Source: Dryomyza anilis (taxonomy: Eukaryota; Arthropoda; Insecta; Diptera; Dryomyzidae). From it: a stretch of 64,000 nucleotides of DNA. Within the stretch, counting starts at the first letter, position 1. Every line of letters starts with the position of its first letter. The translations under genes and the position numbers were made by a program. This document shows, piece by piece, positions 35,628 to 48,039 of this stretch. The stretch covers positions 85,338,069 to 85,402,068 of the forward strand of contig OX638130.1 of the NCBI GenBank assembly GCA_951804985.1. The letters run 5' to 3'. The notes under the pieces were generated by a model. It saw only the letters and a list, made by a program, of their open reading frames with translations. It searched no databases and was not told the DNA's origin.

Positions 35628-36100
35628 CATAAGCACTTTTTTTAAGTTGTGGGTAACACTCTTTAGATGTATACGTAGGGTAGCCTGAGGTAAAGTGAGA
35701 CAAGTTTGATTTTCCTCCAAAAAATGTACATTTGAATTTATTTTTTTTATTTGTTTTGAAGGGTCTATAACATAGACTAGTTCATGATCTAATGTTTTGC
35801 ATTAATATAATACCATTTTTAAGTCGTTTAATTGATTTTTCAAATTAACTCAATTCCAGACTTGTAGAAAAATGTTCGGGTATAGTGGGAAACTTCAAAA
35901 TTGTTACAAAAATGCTATTTCGGTGTTTTCATGTTTTGTTATTTTCATAGCAAAGTAAAATATATTAAGAATAAAAAACATTACAATAAGGTAATAAAAA
36001 AAGAATGATAAGCCAGAACAAATAAGAAGAATTTAAGTTTAAACTCATAGAGATTTCAGTAGTTATGTTAAGAAAATACGAACAAAATTGGTGCATTTAC

Positions 36101-36450
36101 TACTAGTCAGAATATTCTGAGTGACAATGGACACAGGCGTGGTTTCTGGTCGTCATTTTCGCAAATTTTAAGTATTTATGACATTTGCAGATATGGCAGT
36201 TAACTGAATTGTTAAAATTTAAGTACTTCGGAATTTTATTCAAGTAAATTGTACAAAATTCTTCTTTTTCTGATAAAGTTGAAGATTCTTTTTCTGATAA
36301 AGTTGAAGAATCTTTTTCTGATAAAGTTAAAGAATCTTTACTGCTGAATTCTTTGTGATCTTGTTAAAGGTTAGATTCTCGATTTTTTTCAATTCAGATT
36401 TTATCTCAGGTGAAGTCAAAATGTTGCTTTTCATTGGTTTTATGGGACGA
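36101..36450 (-). pseudogene. C-terminal remnant of a pogo-like transposase
   Basis: Reading leftward: RPIKPMKSNILTSPEIKSEL, resembling the C-terminal LTDTPE/LTS-P block of pogo/Tigger transposases; a frameshift; a threefold repeated TLSEKDSS (24-bp DNA repeat, ~36262-36335); EEFCTIYLNKIPKYL; then NCHICKCHKYLKFAKM and ACVHCH, a pair of CxxC motifs suggesting a small zinc-binding domain; tandem stops at 36101-36106. The DDE catalytic part is not recognisable further right. Confidence 0.55.
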
Positions 36451-36700
36451 TTGAAATTTTTTCTTGGATATTCCAAATAAATAATATTTCACTAAAATAA
36501 CAACAAACATTGCTTAAATTACGTTACCCACTTTACCCCAGAAGAATGTTCCTACTTTACCCCAGTGTTATCGCAATTTGAACATAACAAAGCTCTATTT
36601 AAGCAATTTTAAATTATTTGCAAAACACGATAGCAAAATTTCTTACTTTTTGATAGCAAACACTTTGAAAACATTTTTTTCATTTCTTCTCGAAATGCAA

Positions 36701-36950
36701 TAATAATAATAGTTTGGCACTACAGTCCTATAAGAACTTAATCCGAGCTCTCTCACCATTTTGAGCTGTGCGTGTTACATTTGTACTCAATGTGGTGGGA
36801 CCTACAGTTTATTGCCGAATCCGAACGGCGGGTGAGAGCTTTTCATAGGCAATATTTTACTCTCGTAGGTTTGCCATTTACTGCCGAGAGATAGCGCGGT
36901 ATAGAAAAATGTTTCTATGAAAAGATGTTGTTAGCCCCAGTCCAGGTTTG
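36701..36950 (-). mobile_element. tRNA-derived SINE nested in the pogo-like element
   Basis: On the minus strand it begins in the head's box B region (CAAACCTGGACTGGGGCTAA), continues AACATCTTTTCATAGAAACA and ACTGTAGGTCCCACCACATT, and ends CTGTAGTGCCAAACTATTAT with a (TTA)n tail at 36701-36711. The 5' tRNA part is truncated. This copy supplies the 3' half missing from 20044-20245. Confidence 0.8.
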
Positions 36951-37296
36951 AAGAAGGCATTAATTTGATTTTAACCATGGGCGAAAAAGTTTCTACCATA
37001 TTAAGCAGCACTAAACAATTGTTTTTAATTTTTCTAAATACTACAACAAGTCCACATATTACAATTTCCCACATTACGGCATGTCCCACTTTACCACAGG
37101 TTTCTCTATTAATCTATTAATATGTATCTATTTATTTTGAACATATTATTATTTCTATTGAATACAGCAAGTTTTTCGATGTAGATATACAGATGATGAA
37201 TTTATTCATAAATATTAAGAATTTTTTTACCAACTACCAGATTCATGATATTGATACCTTCGTTCATTAAATGACATTAATGAATGCATTCATTAT

Positions 37297-38390
37297 ATAT
37301 ATGGGCCATACCACACCAAATCGACCAGCGGTTGGAACTCATCTTCTTCGATTTCAATGTCTCAATACCCTTTTGATAAAGTGTATTGAGACATGCACTA
37401 ACCAATTTTTTTTTATTTTTTCCGTCCACTACTTCCAGAGATACAGTGGCTCAAAGTTGGAAAAAAAACGGCCAAAAATCACTTTTGTATGCTTCTTCAT
37501 ATTTAAATATCTCTTGAATTAGAAATGCTAGAAATTTCATTGATGTCTCGTTTTAAAGCTCGAACAAGCTTTTAGAAAAATTAAACGTGAACATCTGGCC
37601 CGTGGTCATTATCCTTGCACTTCAAAATTGATGTTCTTAAAAAGGACCCTTTTTAAAATTCTGAAAACAATCCTAAGTTTTTGTCAATTTATTATAAATG
37701 TGCATGTAAAATTTCAAGATGGTATTTTGATGGCATCATATTTTAAAAATAATTTTCTAAATTTTTATTTATTTTTTGTATAGAAAAAAACATAGTTTTT
37801 CCTACATTAAAAGTTGTAATAATTCCTGAATATATATGTAACTTTGATTCCTAAAATGGCGTCAGTTTTATCATATCGAATCTAGTTTTTGAGATACTGA
37901 TTTTGGTATATAGTTTTTACGATTTTCGAAAAATGGCATATATCTCAAAAACTAGAGACAATTTGATGAAACTGACGCCATTTTCTAAATTATAGTTACA
38001 AATACATTGAAAAAGAGCCCTTTTTAAGGACTACAATTTTGAAGTGCAAAGATAATGACCACGAGCCACATGTTAACGTTTAAAAGTTACAACTTAAATT
38101 TTCTAAAAGCTTGTTCTATTAGCTTTAAAACGAGTAATTAACGGAGTTTCTAGCACTTCTAGTTCAAGTGATATTTAAATATGAACCACCATGCAAAAGT
38201 GATTGTTGGCCCTTTTTTTCCAAATTTAAGCCACTGTATCTCTGGAAGTAGTGGTCGGAAAAAATAAAAAAAAATGGTTAGTGCATGTCTTGATACCCTT
38301 TATCAGTTGCCAAAAGTTCATTAAGATCGAAAAGGTAAAATCTCAAATTTGACTTTTTTTGGTCGATTTGGTGTGGAATGGCCCATATAT
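37297..38390. mobile_element. Foldback element with ~500-bp inverted arms
   Basis: The left end ATGGGCCATACCACACCAAA mirrors the right end (TTTGGTGTGGAATGGCCCAT). The arms stay complementary inward through CACTGTATCTCTGGAAGTAG, GCTTGTTCTATTAGCTTTAA and GAAACTGACGCCATTTTCTA, meeting near 37850. No coding. A diverged second copy spans 46390-50160; a third fragment is at 58740-59070. Confidence 0.85.
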
Positions 38391-38455
38391 GAACAAATTA
38401 TTCAATAGAATGAATTTGAATTGTCATATTGATGAATTTGTTCATAATAAAAAAA

Positions 38456-38472
<17 letters not shown>

Positions 38473-38535
<63 letters not shown>
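38473..38535. repeat. (TA)n microsatellite following a poly(A) run
   Basis: About 31 TA units directly after some 25 A residues, inside the palindromic element. Confidence 0.95.
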
Positions 38536-38540
<5 letters not shown>

Positions 38541-39085
38541 ATTCGAAAAAAAGGGTTGTATAAATTTTATTTAAAAAATAACAGAATAAATAAAAAAAAA
38601 AAAATATCAGAAAAAAAATGTTTCGGACAAAAAAAAATTCCAAAAAATATTTTTCAATATATTTTTTATAAATATAACTTTTTATTAATACAAAGTTGTA
38701 ATTATCAATAAATATATTGTAAAACATTTTACTAATTTATGTATGTCGAGCAAGCATTATATAAGAAATAATACAAAAGAACTACTTGAGAACTGAGAAA
38801 TACGGAAAAAAATGAACGAAAACTAAATATTATGATTTAAATTTGATTCTTCAATATGAAGTAAATTGTGTTGTATTTTTTTTTCTTGTTCATTAATATG
38901 ATGAAACGTATTCTTCACATACAGTTCATCATATTGAAGAACACATTTTCGACAGTTAAAAAGCGTTCTCATATTTATGATTGCATTCACAATATTGATG
39001 GCTTTAGTCATTAATATTATGAATTGTTCTTCAGTACAATGAATCAAAGTTTGAAGAACGAAATTCATCAATATGATGTACATTT

Positions 39086-40008
39086 CATTTTATGTGTACG
39101 TTTTTATACGCCAGTATACTTCGTATATTTAAAACTCTACTATATTTGAAATCTTTAACTTATTACACCATGCTACAAAATTCGGACTAAAAATCAAATG
39201 TTTCCCAAAAATTAATATAATATGAAAATATATTATTTAATATATTATGAAAATATGATATGCATTCCAGTGTAAAAAATACTATTGCACGGTGTTATTT
39301 AAGGAATTTAAACTTCTTATGCAAAATGTTCATGTTTATTAATATAGATAATTTGAATAAATCAAGAAATTCCAATTAAATCATCAAACGACAACATTAA
39401 TGAGAAAAGTTTTATTACAAAGTAAAATGAATGGTATGCAGTAAAAAATGATGAATACAATGTAAAAATACCACAACTTGGTTGTTGTCCTGACAATACG
39501 CACTTTTTGTGGCATACCAAATCCATCGTATTTGGTGTCAAAATCAAAAGATTTAACATTAGGGTGCCCCGGAAAAACTAAAGGTATTTAATTTTCAAAA
39601 TCGTAACACGTTTTTAGCATTTAAGTGTGGATAAAGTTTTTCTGTAATTTTTTTCAGGTTTTTCGAACGCGATTTAGAGCTCGAGGAAGTCGCGTTTTTC
39701 GTGGAGTTTCTAGATGTTTGAACAGATTATGTATTGTATTTATTATTTTTTAATGTTATATATTTGTTCTTATTTACTGTTATAAATTAAATGTAAAAGT
39801 GTAAAATTATTTTCAAAAATATTAAAGGGTAATTAAAAATGTTACAGATATATTGTGGACATTTGAAGTGAAATTTTATGTGACAACTTTCGGTTTTTTG
39901 GGCACCATAATCGACATGGTAGAAAGATGAAATCACATTTTTAACTTCAATTCCTGATCGGAATATCATAGAGAGGCATACTAAATATGCGTACACAGAA
40001 AAAAATGT
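39086..40008. other. Unannotated AT-rich DNA
   Basis: No gene or clear element. AGGGTGCCCCGGAAAAAC near 39561 may be the edge of an unidentified repeat. Confidence 0.4.
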
Positions 40009-40540
40009 ACATCATATTGATGAATTCCGCTCTTCAAACCATGATGCATTGTATTGAAGAACCATTCACACAAAAAAAAGTTCACCAACTACCAGTATTC
40101 ATCATATTGATGATTTCATTCATTGAACTAAAATCGTATTTTTTCAGTGTTTTTCATTTTTAATATTTTTTATATAAAGAAATTTCAAACAAAAATTGGT
40201 CTCCATTTACACATTTACGTATTTATAATTCTTATAAGATTTATGATATTTCAATTAATATGGTTTGATGACCAAAATTCATCAAAATGATGTTCACTTT
40301 TTCATTAATATGATGAAATGAAAGCTTCGAATAATTAGCAATTATACAATATAAATCATTTAAGAATTGTAAATATATAAATGTGTAAATAGAGATAAAT
40401 TTGTGTTTGAAATTTGATGTTAAAAAAAATATTGAAAATGAAAAACATTTAAAAAATACGATTTTAATTCAATGAATGAATTCTTCAATATGATGAATCC
40501 TGGTAGTTGGTGAAATTTTTGGTTAATTTTTTTGTGTGTT
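40009..40540. mobile_element. Palindromic element with ~200-bp arms, TTCATC family relative
   Basis: From CACAAAAAAAAGTTCACCAA (40071) inward, the arm is mirrored by TTGGTGAAATTTTTGGTT...TTTTGTGTG ending near 40540. Both arms carry CATCATATTGATGA-type motifs and AAAAAATACGATTTTA. A separate CACAGAAAAAAATGTACATC end lies at 40000. Confidence 0.65.
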
Positions 40541-40559
40541 TATTATATTAAGGGCTAAC

Positions 40560-41885
40560 GACATCAGCGTTATGAATGCGATGATAAATATGATGAACGT
40601 TTAGTAACTGTCAAAAAAATATTCTTCAATATTATGATTACCTGTATGTGAAGAATACGTTTCATCATATTAATGAACCAAAATATAAAATACAACATAT
40701 ATGTTCTTCATATAGAATAACGCTGTTCATTAAACCAAATTTCTATCAACATATTTTTTTTTCCTTCATTTTTTGCCGTACTTCTCAGTTCTCAAGTAGT
40801 TCTTTTGTGTTATCTATATATATAAAACTCTTGGTCCGTCTGTCTGTCGGTCTGTCTGTTTGTTCCAGCATCACGTCTAAACCGCTGAACCGATTTAACT
40901 CAAATTTTGCACCAGGATACTATGGAGTCCGGAGGGTGTCATAGGCTATATATGGGCGTGGCACCTCCCATACAACATAAACTTTCAAAACTATATAACT
41001 CGGCACATATACAAGCTAAGAAGATGAAACAAAAAATACAATTACAAAAAAAAATACAAAAGCAAAAACACAAAACACAAAACCAAAAGCAAAAATCAAA
41101 CACAAAAGTAAAAGCACAAAACTTAAGCAATAACTCAAAAACAACAGAAAAATAAAAAAGGATATAAAACAAAATTAACCACATCAAAATTCACCACACT
41201 AAAATTCACCACACTAAAACAGAACAGCTGTAATGCGGAGAATTAGTTTGGTTTTGGTTACTACATTTATAAAACCAATAAAAAATACGTCCACGGGTCC
41301 CTGATATAAATAATAAAAATGTTATTTATATCAATAAAATTGCTCAATAACCTTGCATTCACAAAATCTTTGCACGAGTCGTGTACGGGTCCAGCTAGTT
41401 TCTTATATAATGATTGCATAAATTAGTATAATGATTTATAATAACAACTTTTTATTAATAAAAAATGTATTTAAAAAAAAAAAAAAATTATTTTTTGAAA
41501 TTTTTTTTTTGAACAATTTTTTTTTGTTCGAAATTTTTTTTCAGACCTTTTTTTTTCGTAATTTTTTTTTCCGTAATTTTTTTTTCAGACATTTTTTATA
41601 ATTTTTTTGTTACTGTTATTTTTCAAATAAAATTTTTACAAAAACTTTTTTTCGAAATAATTTATAATTTTTTTTTTGTGAAATAATATTATGAACAAAT
41701 TCATCAATATGACAATTCAAATTCATTATATTGAATATTTTGTTCATATATATAATGAATGCATTCATTTATATGTCATTTAATGAACGGTGGTATCAAT
41801 ATGATGAATTTTTCTGTAGGTAGTTGAAGGTGAAAGAATTCATAATATTTATGAATAAATTCATCATATTGAAGCAATGTTTTTT
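40560..41885 (+). mobile_element. TTCATCATATTGATGAA palindromic element, split by a Helitron
   Basis: The flanks of the Helitron at 40813-41398 join to give CTCAAGTAGTTCTTTTGTG then TTATTTCTTATATAATG. This matches CTCAAGTAGTTATTGTATG and TTATTTCTTAAATAATG at 8240-8280. The right part ends at TTGAAGCAATGTTTTTTCTG. Confidence 0.7.
40813..41398 (+). mobile_element. Non-autonomous Helitron (mini-me type), complete copy
   Basis: It starts TCTATATATATAAAACTC and then has the (GTCT/GTCG)n tract, core GCATCACGTCTAAACCGCTG, and CACCTCCCATACAAC block. The 15-bp minisatellite is reduced to about 3 units (41178-41222) and a CAAAAGCAAAAA-rich stretch stands in its place. It ends with a GCACGAGTCGTG hairpin and CCAGCTAG. 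Removing it restores an intact host element with insertion between A and T. Confidence 0.92.
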
Positions 41886-41889
41886 CTGT

Positions 41890-42325
41890 GTATATAATGG
41901 GACATGCATGAAATAGTAAAATGTTTTATAATATTTATTTATAATTACAAGTTTTTTTTAATAAAAAGTTATATTTAAAAAAAAAAATTCTTTAAAAGTT
42001 TTTTTTTCCGATTTTTTTTTTATCTTTTTTTGAATTTTTTTTTAAAGTTTTATTTTTTTTTTGGAAAAATTCGTATTAAAATATTTCATTCATAAATATT
42101 ATGAATAAATTCATCAATATGACGATTCAAATTCTTTGTATTGAATATTTCGTTCTTCACTATGATGTTCGATAGTACGAATAATTTCATACATAAATTG
42201 AATGTATTCATCAATATGTCATTTAATAAACGGCGGCATCAATATGATGAATCTGATAGTTGGTGAAAAAATTCATAATATTTATGAATAAATTCATCAT
42301 ATTGATGAATTTTTTTTGTGTGCAA
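41890..42325 (+). mobile_element. Partial TTCATC palindromic element in tandem with the previous one
   Basis: Repeats the right half of the preceding element from GTAAAATGTTTTATAATATT through CATCATATTGATGAATT. Homopolymer T blocks fill the middle. Confidence 0.6.
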
Positions 42326-44122
42326 ATCAGAACAATCGAAATGTGGACTGGATTAGAGACTATGGCAATTGCAAAATCGAAACACGTATACAGCTCCAGC
42401 TAATATTTATTTACTTAAACTTATTAAGTAGGTAAACTAATCCACCAACTCCTAGAAAATATAAACCCTAATAAATGTATGGTCCTGTCAAACATAACCA
42501 TAATTGAAAAATGCGCATGTAATCCGCATGTAATGCCTGCATGTCGTCCAATCTAACAACGCCATTAACATGATAAAAACTATTGTCCACTCGCAGCAAT
42601 TCCATTGCCGAGTCCTTGTTGCCACAAAACACCACCATCTTTCGCAGAACTTTGGACACATTTGTTGGACAACGCGTTGTCAGACGAACGGAATGTGCAA
42701 ACATATTGTTATCTCTAATCTGCAAATAAAGAAAAGAAGTCTATGGGAACTCGAAGGAGAACAAGGACATGCAGTCGAGTGGTGGTTGTAGAAAAATAGC
42801 GCTTGTAACTATTTTTGACATTATGTTCATTTTATTTCATGTTCAGTTTCTTTTTTTGTTCAACTATTTAAAATGGACACAAGTCATAGCAACTTTGCCG
42901 CATGTTCGACCAACATGTGCTGGTGGACAGTTTACTGGACACAACTTTTTCGTTGTCTGTCTTTTATTTTTTTGAAGATTTGGCCTGGATTTAGTTGCGC
43001 TATTTTTACAAGAAATCATGCAATTTATTTAGCAGTTACATTTGATTTTTCTTTTATTTTTATGTCAAAAGCGGAAAAACGATGGCCTGTCAAACTTGGT
43101 ACAACTTGCAATACATTGAATGTATTTTAGAGAATCTTGTAAAGTGTATTTTTTTTTCTTTCACTAGACTTTATCTGCTCTTTTACGACATTCCTACTTG
43201 TAGCAAAAATAGTTTCATTTGTAGTATTATTTTGCAATCGAAATAAAAGTAGCGCTCAACTTAAATTTCATTTCATTAACGTCAGTCGAGCACAAAATCG
43301 TGATCCACAATTAATTGACTATGCGATACACTGCCATTTGGCAGCATTCCATCCTTCCGATAAACAGAGAACTGCGCCATTCATTCGGTCTTAAGTTAAT
43401 GCATCCTATTTTCTAGCAATTTCCTTAGTTTTCCGCAATTTATCCCTTTTTTCTTCGACGATCTGGTTTGGTTTTATTTTATGTTTTTCTTATTATAAAC
43501 TGTTGGGTCTGCAATTCTGAGGGATATCTTTATTGTTCTTTTTGGTGTTTCTGTTTTTGTCTGTCGCCGGACTGTGCCTGCGTTCGTCCATCATCATCTT
43601 ATGCGCCATCTTCAGTCTCATTTTCGTGGATGCGGCTGTCTTAGTGACCACGAAATAAGACAAAAAAAAAGGATTTCGTTCGTGCACACAATCGATTCGA
43701 TTCATCGGCGTAAGTAATGAAGCTGGCAAAAAGGCTGGAAAATTGTTTTGATTGCCTGCGAGCTGAATGATTGCGGTTCGTGAAATGTGGTTCGTGGTGC
43801 GCCTGCAGGATTTATTTTAATATATATTGGCGATGATAAGAAATCATGTGCATCCGCATTTTGTTGCTGTGGCATTAAGGGGTTGGTTGTTGTAGCTGTT
43901 AAAGCCAATAATGCTTTGGAATTTAGTTTTATCACAGTCCGCAACCTAATCCGTTTAAAGTCGTTTCAATTTTAAAACATAAACCGAAAGCGAAACTCAA
44001 AAACCGATATAAATGGTTTCTGCATCATACCAGTTTTCAATCGATTGAAAATATTATAAAACAACTAGCTCGTCCCGATCACAGCTTCTCCCGTGCGTAA
44101 TTTCTTTAAAATAATCATCCTA
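42326..44122. other. Unannotated stretch, possibly host unique DNA
   Basis: Less AT-rich than the surroundings. Open frames at 42468-42725 (-), 42873-43130 (+) and 43493-43944 (-) have no recognised domains. At 44065-44098 the reversed motif CTAGCTCGTCCCGATC resembles a diverged Helitron terminus. Confidence 0.4.
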
Positions 44123-44155
44123 TCTATATATATAAAACTCTTGGTCCGTCTGTCA

Positions 44156-44188
<33 letters not shown>

Positions 44189-44691
44189 AAAATTCACCAC
44201 ACTAAAACTCACCACACTAAAAATCACTACACTAAAAATTCACCACACTAAAACTCACCACACTATAACTCACCACACTAAAAATTCACTAAACTAAAAA
44301 TTCAACACACTAAAACTCACCACATTAAAACTAACTACACTAAAACTTCTACTGGGAAAAACTCTACCGGGGAAGAATTCTACCGGGAAGAGTTCTACCG
44401 GGAAGAATTCTACGGTAAAGCGTTCTATGGGGAAGAATTTGACGCCGAAGATTTCTACTGGGAAGAATTCTACGGCGAAATATTCTACTGTCTGAATTGT
44501 CTTTGAGAAAAGTTGTTTTGGCGGAGAATTATTATTTGGTTACTACATTTATAAAACCAATAAAAACTTCCAGAGCGAAGCACGGGGCCCTGATATAAAA
44601 AATAATAATAATGTTTTTTTATATTAATAAAATCGCTTTATATCTATGAATTCACAAAATCTTGGCACGAGACGTGCACGGGTCCAGCTAG
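44123..44691 (+). mobile_element. Non-autonomous Helitron (mini-me type), core-deleted copy
   Basis: Starts TCTATATATATAAAACTC, (GTCT)n, then goes directly into the 15-bp minisatellite (~10 units, 44190-44345), skipping the conserved core. The GAAGAATTCTACCGGG-type repeats and the terminal GTCCAGCTAG are intact. The next copy begins at the very next base. Confidence 0.85.
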
Positions 44692-45190
44692 TCTATATAT
44701 ATAAAACTCTTGGTCCGTCTGTCTGTCTGTTTGTTTGTTCCAGCATCACGTCTAAACCACTGAACCGATTTAACTGAAATTTTGTAACAGGATACTATGG
44801 AGTCCGGAGAGTGTCATAGGCTATATATGGGCGGGATTGGACAAGGGGGCGTGGCACCTCCCATACAACCTAAACTTTCAAAAAGACATAACTCGGCACA
44901 TACACAAGCAGAGAAGATGATACAAAAAATTCAAATACAAAAGCATTAAAACTCACCACAATGAAACTCACCACACTAAAATTCACCACACTAAAATTCA
45001 CCACACTAAAACTCACCACACTAAAACTCACCACACTAAAATTCACCACACTGAAACTCACCACAATAAAATTCACCACACTGAAACTCACCACACTAAA
45101 ACTTACCACACTAAAACTCACCACACCAAAATTCACCTTACCTAAACTCACCACACTGAAACTCACCACATTAAAACTCACCACACTAAA
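44692..45190 (+). mobile_element. Non-autonomous Helitron, tandem to the previous copy, 3' truncated
   Basis: Begins TCTATATATATAAAACTC immediately after CTAG of the previous copy. It has the full core, the GGCGGGATTGGACAAGGGGG block and ~16 minisatellite units. It breaks off at 45190 without the hairpin or CTAG end. Confidence 0.85.
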
Positions 45191-46389
45191 TCTGATTTTC
45201 TTGAAATTTTTACCACAGATGCGATATGTAGATTTTTCATATGATTTCATATAATGTTTAATCCATTTTAAATAACTATAAAAAAAAAGGTTTTTACTCA
45301 AAATGCTTATACGCGTGTATTTTTATTTTTGATAGGCTTTTAAAATCCATTGTCAAAACTTGAATATTTTCGTTTGTGCAATTTTTTAAAAGTCTTAACT
45401 TTCGACTGTATGGTATTAGCTCCTAGTGCTGAAAATCAAAATAAAAATATTTCTGTTTTTCCCCGCCTAGGTTAACATTTAGGCGAAGATTATCAACATC
45501 TTTTCAACAATTTTTCTATACCATGTTATCTCTGGGCAGTCAATAAGAAACTTACGGCCGAGCTCTCTCACCATTTGAGCTGTGCGTAAATATGTTAAAT
45601 ATGTAATATTTAAACTCAAACCATTCATCGAAACAATTTTTTCACAAACATATATTGCAGGTAATTAAATCAAATAATGTTTGTATGCAAATAAAACCTA
45701 TTTACAAACAATTGTTATCCAAAACCAAATGTTACCATGCAAATAAGATATACTTACGCATAATAAAATAATATTTGAATGCAAATAAATAATGCAAATA
45801 AAATATATATCAATTTTTCCTAAACAACAAATGTTTTCCTGCAAATAAAAAATAACAATGATTGCCACCATTCAATCATTAAATAAAATATTGGCTGGAT
45901 GCAAACAGATCATATTAACAAGTACTATTTCCTAAACAACAAATGTTTTCCTGCAAATAAAATATACTTACGTGACAATAAAATTCATTCATTAAATAAA
46001 ATATTGTTTGGAAGCAAATAATATTCATTTGGAAGAAATTGTTTCCCAAACAAGAAATTTTTCCTGGAACAAAATATACATTTTCAGCACAAAGAAACAA
46101 AAAGGACAACGATAAACGAGTAAACTAAAAGAAAAAACATAATAGATTAGAATAAAATATAATATTTTCTATAACAATTCCTATATCCAGTAAATACAAA
46201 TAAAATTGCAGCAAAAGTGTAATTAATTTGTAAACATCACATATGTTGTATTATGTTTCCCATAAATATCATGAAAAATGTCGTATTTGTGGTGAATTCA
46301 AGAATGCTAGCATGTCTGCAAAAATGTACTCATATTTCATAGATAATAATACTTTTGAAGAAAAAAATTATAATATTCTCTACACTCAG
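45191..46389. repeat. Dispersed repeat, SINE fragment, and ~120-bp tandem units
   Basis: 45230-45455 resembles 2310-2430. 45490-45590 is a SINE piece (ATCAACATCTTTTCAACAAT ... GAGCTCTCTCACCATTTGAG). 45655-46080 holds three or four imperfect ~120-bp units with AACAACAAATGTTTTCCTGC and AAATATACTTACG. No gene. Confidence 0.55.
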
Positions 46390-47174
46390 AGAATTTTTAA
46401 AAATTCTGAGAAAAATCGTGTAATTTGGTTGATTTAATATAAATGTTCATGCCCAAATTAAAGATGGTTTTCTGATAGCATCATATTTTAAAAATTAAAT
46501 TTCTAAATTTTTACAAATTTTTTGTATTGAAAAATAAAATATTTTTTTCAAAAGTAAAATTTGCAATAATTTTTTAATGTATTTGTAAATCTGATTTCGA
46601 AAATGGCGTCAGTTTCTTCAAACTGTCCCTATTTTTTGAGATATATACCATTTTTTGAAAAATGTAATAAATATACCCCAAAATCAATATGTCAAAAAAT
46701 ATGATAAAATTGGCACCATTTTAAAAATTAGAGTTAAAAATGAATATCATGAAATATTGCAACTTTTACTGTCGAAAAAAAAAATTATTTTTCAATGTAA
46801 AAAATAAATAAAAATTTAGCAAATTATTTTTTAAAATATGATGCAATCAAATACCATCTTGAAATTTGGCATGAACATTTGTGTTAAATCAACCAAAATA
46901 TGTAATTTTTTATTCAGAATTATAAAAAGGGTCCATTTTAGGGACATCAATTTTGAAGTGCTAGGATAATGACGACGGGTCACCTGTTAAAGTTTAGAAG
47001 TTACTAAAAGCCTGTTCTATTAGCTTTAAAACGAGCCATCAACGGAGTTTCTATCATTTCTACTTTAAGAGATATTGAAATATAAACAACCATAGAAAAG
47101 TGATTTTTGTCCCATTTTTTTGTAATTTTGAAGCACTGTATCTCTGGAAATAGTGGTCGAAAAAAATATTAAAA

Positions 47175-47970
47175 AAAAACAAGCTTTTAAAAAAATCTGT
47201 ACTAAAAAATTAAAAATAAATTTACTAAAAATATAAAATATATTTATAGTATGTAGGTATGTATATTTATAATGAATACATATTAATATATGAAATAAAT
47301 TAAATTCAATCTTATTCAATTTATATTACTAAGATATACGTTTATAAGCAATAAATTTTAAAATTTACTAAGAGGTTTGCAAATACAAAAATAAAAGCGT
47401 GTGGCGAAATTATTGAATATTACAGTCCAACTCTAGCACTAATAAACTTTTCAATTCAATTTAGTTTTTCAATAGTTTTCAATAGTATTAGGGGTAGGGT
47501 AGGGGTAGATCTGTATGGAAGTATCTATGGGTTTTGTAGGCAATGCTGGTATCGGAAGTCCAATGATATTTTTTTGGCATGTGTTATCTTTTTAACTCAG
47601 GATAATCTGGCAAAAATTAACTTTTAATTAGAAATATTTATTTATGTACTTAACTTAAGTCATGGAATTTGGCTAAATGATGTATATTAACGTTATATAG
47701 AGTCGTAATTTCATTGAGGTGTGTTACACCAGTCAAATAAGCAAACCCTTTAAAATGATACAACTCTCGACTTATAACAGTAGTACATAGTTTTAAAAAT
47801 TGAAGTAAAAGCTCATATTTTACATTATTTTCGCCATGTAGAATCTGGGTGTGACTGGACAAAGAGACGTGATATCTCCTATACAATCTTGCCTTACACT
47901 GTGAAGGGTTATAGTGTGCTGAGCGGTTGCGAGATTTAATGTATAAGGAGTTGTAGGTTTGTGATGTATA

Positions 47971-48039
<69 letters not shown>

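Larger units (their letters stand above)
35688..37106 (-). mobile_element. Fossil pogo-like DNA transposon
   Basis: The left end CCTGAGGTAAAGTGAGAC and the inverted right end CCTGTGGTAAAGTGGGAC form terminal repeats of the GGTAAAGTGGGA type known from pogo-like elements. Subterminal copies of the same motif occur near 36530-36565 (CTACTTTACCCCAG). The minus strand holds the end of a transposase-like frame. A SINE sits inside at 36701-36950. Confidence 0.65.
37187..39085 (-). mobile_element. TTCATCATATTGATGAA palindromic element, split by a foldback element
   Basis: The pieces 37187-37296 and 38391-39085 together match, inverted, the uninterrupted copies at 8080-8735 and 41640-41885. The split falls within CATTCATTATATATATGAAC. 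It contains poly(A), (TA)n at 38473-38535, and the CTACTTGAGAACTGAGAA block. The long frame on the minus strand is AT-repeat artefact. Confidence 0.7.

Noticed and set aside
42468..42725. 85-codon minus-strand frame
   Set aside because: No recognised motif, no supporting splice structure, and an opposing overlapping frame of similar length.
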